64,000 nucleotides of DNA from Branchiostoma lanceolatum (Eukaryota; Chordata; Leptocardii; Amphioxiformes; Branchiostomatidae), in the NCBI RefSeq assembly GCF_035083965.1, contig NC_089738.1, positions 8,644,734-8,708,733 on the forward strand. Reading direction: 5' to 3'. Below are positions 1 to 11,344 of the stretch, piece after piece. Every line of letters begins with the position of its first letter. Within the stretch, counting starts at the first letter, position 1. The position numbers and the translations under genes were made by a program. The notes below the pieces were generated by a model, which did not search any database, was not told the DNA's origin, and saw nothing but the letters and a program-made list of their open reading frames with translations.

Positions 1-24
1 TCTTTTGTTGGAAACGGACGAAAA

Positions 25-92
25 TTGATGCGCGCGCGGATGTCATCCATATAATCAAAGCAACATGGCCGTGTGGCCTTATGAGTAAAAAC
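25..92 (-). repeat. Dispersed repeat fragment with GACATCCGCGCGC core
   Basis: Read on the minus strand it runs TAAGGCCACACGG, then ATTATATGGATGACATCC, then GCGCATCAATTTTCG. Similar cores occur at 47880-47925 (plus), 54920-54950 (plus) and 61010-61040 (plus). I cannot classify the parent element. Confidence 0.55.
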
Positions 93-100
93 AGACCTAC

Positions 101-2923
101 CGTTTGGGACAGAAGAATCCGCAGGTAGACTGCCTTGTCGTACACCTGTTCCACTAGCTGGTACACCCTCCTGACACCCCCCTCAGAGCTGACACCCCCC
201 TCAGACGCGACAACCCCCTCCGCAGTATCACTGTTCATCATCACCATCTCGTCCTGCTTGACGGCGCTCACCTCCCGCTCGTAGATGTAGAGTTGATAAG
301 AGATGCGGTCCAGAATCTCAGAGTCCTGTCAGCACAAGTACAGGTTATCAGGTACACTTAAGAGATGTCATGAAATGATCTAGCCTGTTTTTTGTTTGTT
401 TTTGTTTGTATTGCATACACCGCCGGTAAACCGCCTCATGGCGTAACACATGAGGTTTGTACTGACCAGTACAAGCTTCATATCCGGACATATTTATTTG
501 ATCCACTCACAACAGGAAGGACACCTACTCTTTTTTATATGCGTGGTGTGACTTGCGTACTCGGGGTGTGGCTTTTCTCAAATATTTTTTCGATGGACGT
601 CCCTAACCGAAGGTAGGTACTCATTTCCACCTGAGTGAAATGGGGAAAAAAGACTGACCTCCAATCTCCCACTGTTCACATCACCAGCCGTGACGGTACC
701 GTTTGTCCAGGCCGGCTGCTCGAAGTCCGGGTCATAATTCGAGTCTCCGAAGTGAACTTCGCGCTGAGGGTATCAAAAAGGGTACTGTTATATTAAAGTA
801 ATGAAAGCAAGAAGTACTTGTCTCCACAACCTTCAGCTCGTGTCCACTTGGTTCCTCGACTGGGGACTTCAGTTACATCCAGATAAATGCAAGGTCCTCT
901 GCATCAAGTCCCCTCGCAGCAGAGTACAGCTCCCTCCTATCTATATTGCAGGACAGATAGTTGAAGAAGTGCCCTTCTATACCCACCTAGGTGCCACCAT
1001 CCACCAGACCTTACGCTGGACCGAACACGTCCAGACCACATCCAATAAGGCCAGGAGAACCCTGGGATTTCTGTGGAAACTCCGCGACAAGCTATCCCGG
1101 GAGGCTCTTGAGGTGGCGTATAACACAATGGTTAGACCCAAACTCGAATATGCCTCGGTACTGTTTGGGGACCTACCTTGTTCTGCAAGCAAGATACTGG
1201 AGAGAGTTCAGTATCAAGCAGGTTGCCTTATCACTGGAGCCTCGAGACGTACACCCTCCAGCATTGTCTTGCAGGAGCTCGAATGGGACAGTCTATCTAC
1301 CAGACGACACTTTCACTCATTGATTCTTATGTACAAGCTGGTGAAAGGTCTAGTCCCAACCCACCTACAACCGCTGACACCTGTCACACGAGGGGAACGA
1401 ACACATGTAACTCTGGGCACCTCCACTTGCCTCGCTGCAGGACCAAGATCTACAAGTCAAGCTTTATTCCTCACGCATCCAGACTCTGGAACCAGTTGCC
1501 TCAGGTAGTGAAGGAAGCGCCCAGTCTGAGCACTTTTAAGAACATGTGCAAGGCCCACCTTCTAACTCAGCAGAGGCACCAGGCACGAAGAAGGAACGGC
1601 CCCACACTTGATAACATCCTGGCGGCCAGACGCCGCATGGACCAGTGTTTGTAGCAATACGAAGTGATATTTAGGTATATCTATATTTATTACGCTGCTT
1701 TTTAGATTGCATTTACTACTGTTTATTTATTTGTAGTCTATGTGCTTTGTATTGTCTTGTGTGTGGGCCACGACACCAGCAACAGCTGCCTGTGGCCCAC
1801 GTGTATTGTATCGTTTACAATTTCAATAAATCACAAAAATCACAAATCACAAAACATATAGCAAACAAAGATAAACCAACAATATATGACTTACATAATG
1901 ATCAATTCCGTATTACTTTTCGCACATAACTCTTTACGTATTAATATGTATCAAAATGTCATGAGATCAAATATGGCTGACAGTGTCCCCTACCATGGCA
2001 CGGATGGCCTCCCCTGTCAGCGCTATGGTCCAGTTGGTACCGAGGATGTCGTCTGTCAGGGCCTGGACCAGTGTCGTCTGGAAGCCGGGGTCTGGAACGC
2101 GTGCGGCGGGGGTAACGGCGGGAGGGTCCGGCAGTGATGTGACGGTGGTGGCTGCGGTAGATTCTGGAAGGTCCGGCAGGCTTACGACGGTAGTAGCGGC
2201 GGTAGGGTCGGGCAGGTCCGGCAATGGTGTGACGGAGGTAGCGGTGGTAGAGCCAGGCAGGTCCGGCAATGGTGTGACGGAGGTAGCGGTGGTAGAGCCA
2301 GGCAGGTCCGGCAATGGTGTGACGGAGGTAGCGGTGGTAGAGCCATGCAGGTCCGGCAATGGTGTGACGGAGGTAGCGGTGGTAGAGCCAGGCAGGTCCG
2401 GCAATGTTGTGACGGAGGTAGCGGTGGTAGGGTCGGGCAGGTCCGGCAATGGTGTGACGATGGTAGCGGTGGTAGAGCCAGGCAGGTCCGGGAGGCCTGT
2501 GATGGGGGTAGGGTCTGGCAGGTCCGGCAGGCGTGTGATGGGGTTGGCGGTACCAAGGTCGGACAGGTCCGACAGGCTTGCGACCGGGGTGGCGGCAGTA
2601 GTGTCTGGCATGTCCGGCAAGTGTATGACGGAGGTAGCGGTGTCAAGATCGGACAGGTAAGGCAGGCCTGTGAAAAGGGCGGTGGTTGGTTCGGGCACGT
2701 TCGGCAATAGTGTGACGGGGATAGGGTCGGACAGGTCCGCCAATGGTGCGACGGTGGTAGCGGCAGTAGAGGCAGGCAGGTCCGGCAGACGTGTGACGGT
2801 GGTAGCGGCAGTAGAGGCAGGCAGGTCCGGCAGACGTGTGATGGGGTTACCGGCGGCAAGGTGCGACAGTGTCCATGTACCGCACATCAGTACGATCATG
2901 CACAGGTTAATAATGGTCTCCAT
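101..2923 (-). CDS. Secreted 15-residue-repeat protein, 5' part (three exons, continues past left edge)
   Basis: I do not recognise this protein. Exons read on the minus strand are 2923-1994, 763-659 and 325-101, all joined in phase 0, with donors GTAGGG, GTCAGT and GTAGGT and CAG acceptors at the last two. The ATG at 2923 has G at -3 and +4. Residues 1-25 form a signal peptide (METIINLCMIVLMCG then a small-residue cleavage region). About 240 residues follow as imperfect tandem repeats of the form LPDLPGSTTATSVTP, rich in Pro, Thr and Ser and probably O-glycosylated. A non-repeated part begins near PDPGFQTTLVQALTDDILG and continues through REVHFGDSNYDPDFEQPAW into a charged, possibly helical segment (DSEILDRISYQLYIYEREVS). 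The coding sequence is open at the last donor, so the gene continues left of base 1. The large exon is certain as an open frame; its joining to the two smaller exons is inferred from splice sites and phase. An alternative is that the large exon is a separate gene ending at 1967. Confidence 0.6.
790..1856 (+). mobile_element. 5'-truncated non-LTR retroelement (CR1/Jockey-like), reverse transcriptase C-terminal part
   Basis: An open frame from 801 carries the end of a reverse transcriptase: FLDWGLQLHPDKCKVL is the typical segment after the catalytic region, and THLGATI and the region around YNTMVRPKLEYASVL match the thumb. The C-terminal end, with SRLWNQLPQVV, is in another frame, so at least one frameshift lies near 1390-1430. 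Stop is at 1652-1654. The 3' end (about 1825-1856) holds AATAAA and short TCACAAA repeats, as expected of elements primed on a short 3' repeat. The catalytic core and the endonuclease part are missing, so this is a dead copy, truncated at its 5' end. It lies in the first intron of the minus-strand secreted-protein gene, in the opposite orientation. Confidence 0.85.
2130..2865. repeat. 45-bp coding minisatellite
   Basis: Tandem units of about 45 bp (plus-strand core GGCAGGTCCGGCAATGGTGT) encode the 15-residue repeats of the minus-strand secreted protein. The middle copies (about 2215-2480) are nearly identical, while outer copies have diverged. The composition also keeps plus-strand frames open, which are not genes. 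Confidence 0.9.
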
Positions 2924-2936
2924 TTCTCAGCGCTAG

Positions 2937-5780
2937 GAAATGCCGAAAGACTCGAGTTGAATCGGGCGGTGTGGAATGAATCTTACCTCATTTTTCTCCA
3001 TTTTTATACAATCATTCCACCCACATCATGAGTTTTTGGAAACAACTTTGTCGATGTCGAAAGTACAACGTTTGGAGGGTATTCACCGAGCTAACAACAC
3101 TTCTAGGAATTAGGAATGGCAACACAAGAAATGAGATAACATTTGATCACAAATATGTATAAATCAGTTGATTTCAACCTCCCTAAATTTAGAATTACTC
3201 ACCATACGGATATAATTGAGGACCTTCTTGAGTTTCGGAGAAGACATCGTCGAGAAATATAGAAATATCAGCTCCCCATTGTCTGTTGGGGAAACTCAAG
3301 AAGATGGACTTCAAAGTACCCGGCAGAAGTGACCCTCTCGTCAAGTAGGCGTTCGAGAGGCCGATATCGATTATTTGGTTTATCGTTAGTTTCGGTACGC
3401 AAACTGATTGTTCATGTATTTTAATTCGTAGTGATCATGATGTGTTGTCTCTTCCAATACTGGGACTAACTGACACATACATTTGTTTACTCCCAAAGAA
3501 GGAAACAAAACTAACAGTCCGTAAAAAGTCTTCCTTGTTCTTAGAAAGAACGAACCCCACCTTGAGGTGACGTATTTTCCACTCTAGGCCAATACATGTA
3601 CAGACTGACTCTTACATAGGACGCAACTTACTTTACCTAAATCCACAGGGTAAGATATACCCGGGATTTTTAAAAAAGGGGTATTAAGGGATATATGCAT
3701 ACTAAATGCAACATCAGTTATGCCGCTAGAAATGAGCACTTGGCAGACTACTACTGTAGTAACATATTCAGAACACTAAAAAGCTTCAATAGCCCTACAT
3801 GCAACGTCAAAAAAACCTAGCTTTCCATCCCAGAATGGAACAGACTGACCTCGTCAAAGGAGGATTTGAACTACGGTGTTCGTTCGCCGGAACCGTAGCC
3901 GTGCGGAACTTAACGGCCGGTTTGTCGTGATTTTTACTTCACCTTTTAAACAAATTGGAGCAGTAAGTACTTAATGCAGGCATATCTAATTCTAGCTAGA
4001 TTCCTGATGTCCAATTCCTTTTCAAGCTCAAACACTTCAACATCGTTAACATTGCAGTTGAGCTCAAGTGGCAACTTCATTTCACAGCACTACTTCCTGC
4101 ATTGCACACTTCATTGAAACCAACAAACAATGGACGAAACTGTAATTTCTGTGTTTACACCATGTAAGTCAACAACATGGTCATTCATTTGTCAATGAGT
4201 AACTCGGTAGTGGTTAGGGTCAGTAGATAAGATAACCCTGCAGCAACCGATCGAGAGATCAAATGTCACTGGTCCCTGGATCAATTTGATTGATAAATAC
4301 GAGGAAGAGAAAACTAATTTGTAGCCCCTAATGTTTTCTCACTTCAGGCCGATTAGACAAAGATTTAAATTTTGCTCAGGTACTTCTACGTTAGTGGCTA
4401 ACGCTGTTGCAAGACTTATTTCGGCATGTGTCCACCAAATAGAAACTAATAAACAACAGGCCACATATCACTTCCTATTTTTCATTATATATGCTAGGTC
4501 TTCATCATAAAGTATTCCTATTTCTGCAGCGCGCAATCATCGAGTCATTTCTGGTCTTGTCCGGTCTGACTGAAATTTTGAGAAATCCCCTCTATTTGAA
4601 GTGACACATTTAAAACATTTAACTTAACTGGTGAATTTGGTACGTGAGTCATCCAAACCACTTAATTTAGTTTATCATTTTCATTATCTCTTATACATGT
4701 TTAATCGAATGACCTAAAATAACTTCTATCGCTGTTTTTCAATACCATCTCCATGAGCTAACCTTCTCAAACTCGGTCTATCATTCCTGTTTAGCTTGTC
4801 GACAGACACATGCGGCATTGACTTCAGCAGATTCTTACCGAGTCACGTAATACCAGCTACCTCTTGCAACTAGGATAGGCAGCACACTAGCGTCAGCATC
4901 TTTAAAGCTACCATTAGGCCTCACTGATTAAATCTTATGGATGGCATCCTCTGGAGACCCCAAAATTAATACAAGAAGACAAAAAATGATCCAGTAAAAA
5001 ACGCAGAAAGAATTAAAAAAACTGCAGGAATACAAAGCTAGGAGCAACGATTAAACCACATAACACGTTAAACTTATAGCAACAAGTCTTTCTTTGTGTA
5101 CAAAATGAGGTAAGCTTATAAGTTGGAGATGAGCGAAGAAGGAAGGTTGTCTTGTACTTCACCCTTCTTCCTCCTTCTCAGCAATGATATCCCTACAGAA
5201 AAAACATAAAATCCAGGAGCAGTTTTACATCACTCCATCATGACTAGGGAAATAGGGTGTTGGCGCTCTATTATATATATCAAATATCACTATTATTGCT
5301 ATCTTTAAAATTTGAAATTAATTATTAACTTGAATGCAGTGCCACATAGTCCCAGTGTTTACAAATAAAATAATTCAGACACATAAAATTTATTGTAGAA
5401 ATCTACAAATGTGTGCATTAACGCAAAAACATGGCTACCTACAGCTATTGCGTGACGAACACGAACTAAATTGTTTTTCTCATATGGTGCATCTATAAAG
5501 TAATGCAATAAAGCTAATAGTTTTCAAAACATGATCAAATAAAGTAGAATGTCTTTTAAGGTTGTTTTCGACACGTCTAGACTCTCTTTCAGTATGAAGC
5601 AAATAAACAAAGACAACGCTTACGTGTCTATATATGATTTGTCTCGCCTGGAAAACGTGCAATGTTTGTCACCCACTCAATATGATTTTCTTTCATCCTT
5701 GGTTTCTAATTTCTATAGGTAAGCGTATATTTCACATTGTTTTCCGGACCCCGTCTGGTGTAGGGCGTGTATTTTTTGCT
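2937..5780. other. Intergenic, no gene seen
   Basis: AT-rich sequence with only short chance open frames. A 13-bp inverted pair (CTTCTTGAGTTTC at about 3230 and its complement near 3295) is the only structure I noticed. No tRNA, conserved protein fragment or tandem repeat is visible. Confidence 0.5.
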
Positions 5781-5786
5781 GTGCAG

Positions 5787-6603
5787 AAACCTGCCAAGTC
5801 GCACCATGCCGGGAGGGCAACAGCAGTCCCAAACTGGTGATACAGGTAAACATGTTTGTGAAAATATCTTTTCTCTATTACTGGACATTTCAGAGGACAA
5901 GGGGCTTGTTTTTTTTTAGAAAATATGTAAGATTTATATATAATTTAGAATTACCTAGAACCTGGCTTGGTGTAGGGAATGTTTCCTTCTTATATTTTCC
6001 AAGTAGCATCGGGCCGGATCATGACGCTTAGAAGATGCATTTTTATGACGATGCATATGTTTTGTATTACCCTGTGGGTGCACAAGTGGTATGATAAGTG
6101 ATCCCACTGCCTCGCCAAACGGATCAAGTGCGAACCCCACTTGGGGCATAGTGCAATGAGGGGTTGCATCCGCCATTTCGGATGGTGAAGTAAAGCCCTG
6201 GGGGAGCATCAGGCGTAAATATAGCCCTCAGTCGCCAAGCTACTGCACGTAAAATAACACGACACACCTGTCGAGAAGAGTGGGTGTGCTTGGTTGAAAA
6301 CTTGACCAGGTTCGATCGAACCCAGCGTGGCTGCTCAAGACGAAACGTACCTTAAAAACGTGCCGTAAAAAGAATATCGTTATATGATGTAATTTCGGGT
6401 AACGACGATGATTAAGGACTGTTTTCTTCTCAAAAGTATGTTTTCCACGAACCCCGGTGCTAATATCCGAACGAATCGCTACTTTTACTGTGACTCCACC
6501 ATCAGTCATAATTGGATTACCCCAAAAAACCTCGAGTTTGAATAATTGATTTTTTACGGTACGATGTACAATAACAGGAGAAAGGTGGCAATTTGGCGCA
6601 AAC

Positions 6604-6671
<68 letters not shown>

Positions 6672-9600
6672 CGTGTGTGTGTGTATTTTGGTTTCATAAA
6701 ATCTTTGAGAGACTGTTGTTCTCCAACATGCATACCTCCGGTGCCATTCTAATTCTGTAATTTTCCTCCAGGCACCACACCCATGCAGCAGCCGCAGACT
6801 GATTGGCGGTCAATTGCGCACGCCGCCGCGACCATACCCAACGCTTTGTACGTCTCCAGAGCAGGTAAAACTTTGTAATCCTAAGGTTTTTGATTTCTGT
6901 TCATGTCTTTTCACTGTCTTGTTTGGTCTGGTCACGTTCGTCGTACGATTGTCGCACGATCACAAACTGAGGGTATTCTTGAGATAGTCGTGCAACGTAC
7001 AAAATCTAGCTATCTTCTTACGGAAAAGGCTGTCATAGATCCTTGTCGGTGGTTTCCTGCTTGGAAATTCTACGACATCAAAATTGACATCAACATAACT
7101 CGAAACGTTGTGGATAGACGGTTTTATGTTTTGTGACGTGTGTAGGTGTTGTCATGGAGATATCAGGTTTGATGATTGCCTCCTAGCGAGCTCTTGTGGT
7201 ACTTCAACAGAACTTATCGTTTTGATATCTCAATCTCTGGACATGTCATACCAGTAGTCAAGGTTTAGGGGTGATATATATTACTCATGGGTTTCGTGAA
7301 GAAGTAGGGTAGGTCCGGGCCTCATATACTTGCAGCTTTTAAAATGCAGCGGGCCTTTTTAGTGACGCCTCAGGGGCAGATCTAGTGGTATTTTACAGTA
7401 CATGTGTTATGATTGCTCTGAAGATGTATGTTTATTTTTTAAATGCACCGATGCATCCTAGGGAATTGGTTTTACATCTATCAATGGATCAATGTGGTAA
7501 ATTCTTGTCGGTAGGTTTCAGGGTACTTATTTAATCATGAGCCCAAAAGTGGCTTTTGGTGATAGAACATTTGATATGTCATGTTCTGGATATACGCATG
7601 CACATGGTATGATTTTTTGGTGGTAGTCAGGTCTAGGTGTTGGAATGTAGTCTAGGTTTGTGTCTCCTAGTAACTTTTATAGGGAACTGCAGATGGCGTT
7701 TTGTTGGAGATGTTGAAACGGGATAAGTCAAGAAAGGATTATTACTGATATAATCGAAAATCATATCAGTATTGATCCTTTCTTGATTTATCCCATCATA
7801 CATACATACATACATACATACATGCATACATACATAAATACATACACGCACATACACACACACACACACACTCACACACACACACACACACAATTGGTAC
7901 CGAAAACATACCCTTCATGGCGAAGGTAATAACATTTCAATACTGCACTTGAACTCAACCGATTGCCATTGTGCCGAACTTTGTAGTTGCACATGTACAA
8001 TCATACTGATAGTGCGGCCACTGAGCAGACTGTGCACATGCAGTCATTAACAAACTAGTTTCTACCACCATCTCTTTCTCATCATTATTTACCGGTCGTG
8101 TCGCTAGCTCTTTAAAAAGCAATTCTTGTTTTGATAGCTGTTTTATTTCTTCAAATAGACCGCACGTATCCGGGTGGAGCAAGTGGTCGCCGTGCTTTAT
8201 GTACCTTCATCCGCTCCCACCGCAGCTGCATGACTGCCGGCATTGCCGTGCTGCTAAGTCTGGTCGGCGTGGGACTCGCCCCTCTGACGTTCATCAATAG
8301 AGAGGTAAACACTCTTGTACCACAAGTCTTTTTTAAACAATTTTCACACCTGACTTGCAAAGACCGTTGTCAAGTCAAATTATGTTGTGTTTTTGTGAGG
8401 CTATCAAGACGGAACTTAATTTCTGCTGTTTTTCTATCATCATATCGTTTGGTATTCTAATGTCCGTATATGCGTTTATAGGAAATATCCCAACTGTCCA
8501 CTACTGTTTCCGCCTTGATGCACGACCATGACGACATGCGCCAACTATCCACCACTGTTGACGTCTTGAAGCGCGACCAAGACGACATATCCACAACTGT
8601 TGATGCCTTGAAACGCAACCAAGACGGCATGTCTACCACTGTTGACGCCTTGAAGTGCGACCAAGACGACATGCGCCAACTGTTCACCACTCTTGACGCC
8701 TTGAAGCGCGACCAAGGCAACATGTCCACCACCGTTGATGCCTTGAAGGGCGACCAAGACGACATGCGCCAAGTGTCCACCACTGTTGACGCCTTGAAGC
8801 ACGACCAAGACGGCATGTCCACCACTCTTGACGCCTTGAAGCGCGACCAAGACGACATGCGCCAACTGTCTATCACTGTTGACGCCTTGAAGCGCGACCA
8901 AGACGGCATGTCCACCGCTGTTGACGCCTTGAAGCGCGACCAAGACGACATGCGCCAACTGTCTATCACTGTTGACGCCTTGAAGCGCGACCAAGACGGC
9001 ATGTCCACCGCTGTTGACGCCTTGAAGCGCGACCAAGACGACATGCGTCAACTGTCTATCACTGTTGACGCCTTGAAGCGCGACCAAGACGGCATGTCCA
9101 CCGCTGTTGACGCCTTGAAGCGCGACCAAGACGACATGCGCCAACTGTCTATCACTGTTGACGCCTTGAAGCGCGACCAAGACGGCATGTCCACCGCTGT
9201 TGACGCCTTGAAGCGCGACCAAGACGACATGCGCCAACTGTCTATCACTGTTGACGCCTTGAAGCGCGACCAAGACGGCATGTCCACCGCTGTTGACGCC
9301 TTGAAGCGCGACCAAGACGACATGCGCCAACTGTCTATCACTGTTGACGCCTTGAAGCGCGAGCTGGACAAGGAAAGAACCCGAACCTCCAGCTTGGAGC
9401 AGCGTCTTCGCGAGGTGAATAAGACGCCAGGTAAGTTGGGTTTCACTTCTTATGTGTACTACTTGTAATATATAAAGGTGGATTTCAGTTGTTAATTGCA
9501 CTATATGTGATGGTATATAAAAATTGATACGGCTCTTGGTGGCAAATTTGCAGATCTTGGCACATTGGCGCACCAAATCCGAGTTTAAAAAAAAATGTTT

Positions 9601-11175
9601 TAACAGATTAGCCGAAAAGATTCGGTGGGCGTCACTCTGCCGTCATGTAAGAACATTGTGTAAAGTGCCTTTAAGCCACACTGACGGCACATGGTTTGTT
9701 GAGGAACACCAGTAGTATATAAAAACAGGAAAATTTGTAGTACTATCATTATTCCATTTCATGATATTAGTTACCTCATCGATGATTCATATGCTTGCAG
9801 GATCATATTCTAATGTTACTATAATTTCTCTCATCAATAATGTACTTAAATGTGTACGTACACATTGTGGCGTCGTGTGGCGTAAGGGATAGAACATCCG
9901 ACTGTCAAACAAGGGGAGCCGAGTTCGAACCCGGGCTGCCCCAGACATGTCTGGACATGCGCGCCGACGTTGTGCCTTGGGAAAGGCACTTTACACGACT
10001 TTAATCACTTCACCCAGGTGTAAAAATGGGTATCTAACTTCGGTTGGGGAGGTAAAAGGCGGTGGAAGGAGAGGGATGGGCTCCGCCTTCCAATACCGTG
10101 CCCTAGACACAGTGTTTAACGACCCACTACCCCTACAGCCCCAAAAAGGCTACGGTACCTTTACCTTTACCTACACATGGTGTCATGTTTTATTAACATA
10201 GTGTTTTACTGCCTCATATCAGTCATGAGTTATGCTGGTATCCAATAAATCTACACAACCTAATGGGGAGATATGGTCTTTTGATAAAGCAAATCTAATG
10301 ATTTGTCAGTGATGGAATTCTCCAACGTTTTCAATGTCACCGATTTCTGTCCTTGTGTCTTTAGTTGATACAAAACTTGTTTTTCAGTTTATTGTCCTAT
10401 AGGTTACACAATGCGGAATGGAATCTGCTACAAGGCATTCAACGCATGGAAGACCTTCCACGAAGCGACCGCGATCTGTCGTGAAGACGGCGGCACCCTC
10501 GCCATGCCCCGGGACGCTGAGACCAACACCCTCCTGATCTCCTTGTATAAATCCGTGAAAAACCATGATGCATATGCCTTCTGGTTCGGCCTGCATGATC
10601 AGCGTGAAGAGGGGAAGTTTGAGTGGATGGATGGTTCTGCCTTTCAGGGGACGTACAGCTCCTGGGCTCCGGGAGAGCCGAACAACTCTGAGGATGGCGA
10701 CTGGGTTCTGGGAGAACCGGACAACTCTGGGGATTGCGTTCGTTACGTCAAACACCATGCCTGGAAAGACAAGTGGTTCGACACATCATGCGACAGGCCG
10801 AGTCTCTTCATATGCCAGACTGTTCCAGGTAATTCTTATAACCGTACCGTTTCCTGAAACCCTTCCACCCAGTAAACATGCAGGCTCAAACATGGCAAAG
10901 CTATAAAGTAGTCATCAGATTAATCATGTTAGACCATCACTATATTTCTATTGTTATAAACACATCGTCTCTTCATATCCCAGGCTGTTCCATGTACTGA
11001 TTGTAACCCCACCATTTCCTGAAACCCTTCCATCTGGTAAAGGTACAGCTTAACGTAGCGATGAGGCTAAGCATGTTAGGCCATCGTTATATTGTTACAT
11101 TGCATATACATTATGAACACACCATTCCACATCTCATCCCTGTTAATTCTGCTCATTTTTCCAGGACGTCCATAG
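5787..11175 (+). CDS. Type II membrane C-type lectin with repeat-built coiled-coil neck
   Basis: Six coding exons, ATG at 5806: 5787-5845 (acceptor TTTTGCTGTGCAG, so a 5' UTR exon is likely upstream), 6772-6864, 8159-8304, 8482-9430, 10403-10828 and a terminal 11165-11175. Phases fit throughout, giving 554 residues. Residues 1-68 are cytoplasmic and Gln-rich at the start. Residues about 69-88 (TAGIAVLLSLVGVGLAPL) are a membrane span followed by an extracellular neck. Residues 94-409 are a coiled coil built from 31-residue repeats (VDALKRDQDGM and VDALKRDQDDMRQ). From 410 comes a C-type lectin domain with Cys in GICYKAF, AICREDGG, GDCVRY, DTSCD and FICQ, and EPN-type sugar-binding motifs (WAPGEPNN, then VLGEPDN), which suggests mannose-type Ca2+-dependent binding. 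The usual WND is WFD here. The layout resembles macrophage-type type II receptor lectins, but orthology is not claimed. The last exon (GRP and stop) is tiny; read-through to a stop at about 10857 (VPGNSYNRTVS) is the alternative. Confidence 0.8.
6604..6684. repeat. (TG)n microsatellite
   Basis: Uninterrupted GT dinucleotides with two GC interruptions near the 3' end, in lectin intron 1. Confidence 0.97.
7794..7925. repeat. (CATA)n and (CA)n tail of a dispersed repeat
   Basis: CATA tetranucleotides pass into CA dinucleotides, then ACCGAAAACATACCCTTCATGG and GCGAAGGTAA. The same ending (CCTTCTGGCGGAGGTAA) is seen at about 22160-22180 and 56500, so this is probably the 3' end of a dispersed repeat, not a stand-alone microsatellite. 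Confidence 0.75.
8530..9360 (+). repeat. 93-bp coding tandem repeat of lectin neck
   Basis: Units of 93 bp (31 residues) lie inside one exon. Copies from about 8868 to 9350 are almost identical at the nucleotide level, with single differences such as GCGTCAA for GCGCCAA near 9047. Earlier copies (8500-8860) have diverged, which points to recent unequal exchange or gene conversion at the 3' end of the array. Confidence 0.9.
9530..9690 (-). mobile_element. Repeat fragment, related to 43535-43690
   Basis: It shares CGGCTCTTGGTGGCAAAT, CACCAAATCCGAG and CAGATTAGCCGAAA with the copy at 43535-43690, whose minus strand begins with a tRNA-like box A (GTGGCGCAACGGTTGGAGC). Probably two copies of one SINE; the head is missing or altered here. 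Confidence 0.55.
9862..10182 (+). mobile_element. tRNA-derived SINE, family 1, copy 1
   Basis: The head resembles a tRNA: box A-like TGGCGTAAGGGATAGAAC and box B-like GAGTTCGAACCCGG. The body includes TTGGGAAAGGCACTTTACAC and CACCCAGGTGTAAAAATGGG, and it ends in TTTACC repeats. A second, more diverged copy is at 39031-39320. It lies in lectin intron 4. The tRNA part is a SINE promoter, not a functional tRNA. Confidence 0.8.
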
Positions 11176-11344
11176 GCGATATGTAACTCTCACCACCGCT
11201 GTACAACGGCTATCCGTTAAAACGTAAAGCTGTAAGGAGACTTAATGTTAGTTTGTTTGAAATGACGTATTTACAAGTTACAAAATCCTAAACTATTTGT
11301 TTCTATCTTTGTGTCTTAATGGTCTTTGAGTCATTCAGGTGCTG

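Noticed and set aside
1983-2710. Plus-strand Gly/Val/Arg-rich open frames opposite the 45-bp repeat
   Set aside because: They are the complement of the coding minisatellite. They have no signal peptide or non-repeated part, unlike the minus-strand frame.
3229-3303. Inverted pair CTTCTTGAGTTTC as a mobile element
   Set aside because: Only 13 bp match, with no target duplication or second copy; chance is likely.
8545-9576. Minus-strand 343-codon frame opposite the lectin neck
   Set aside because: It is kept open only by the 93-bp repeat; the plus strand has splice sites, a coiled coil and a lectin domain in phase.
9867-9935. Possible tRNA gene
   Set aside because: Box A and B are present, but the cloverleaf is incomplete and the sequence continues into a SINE body found again at 39031.
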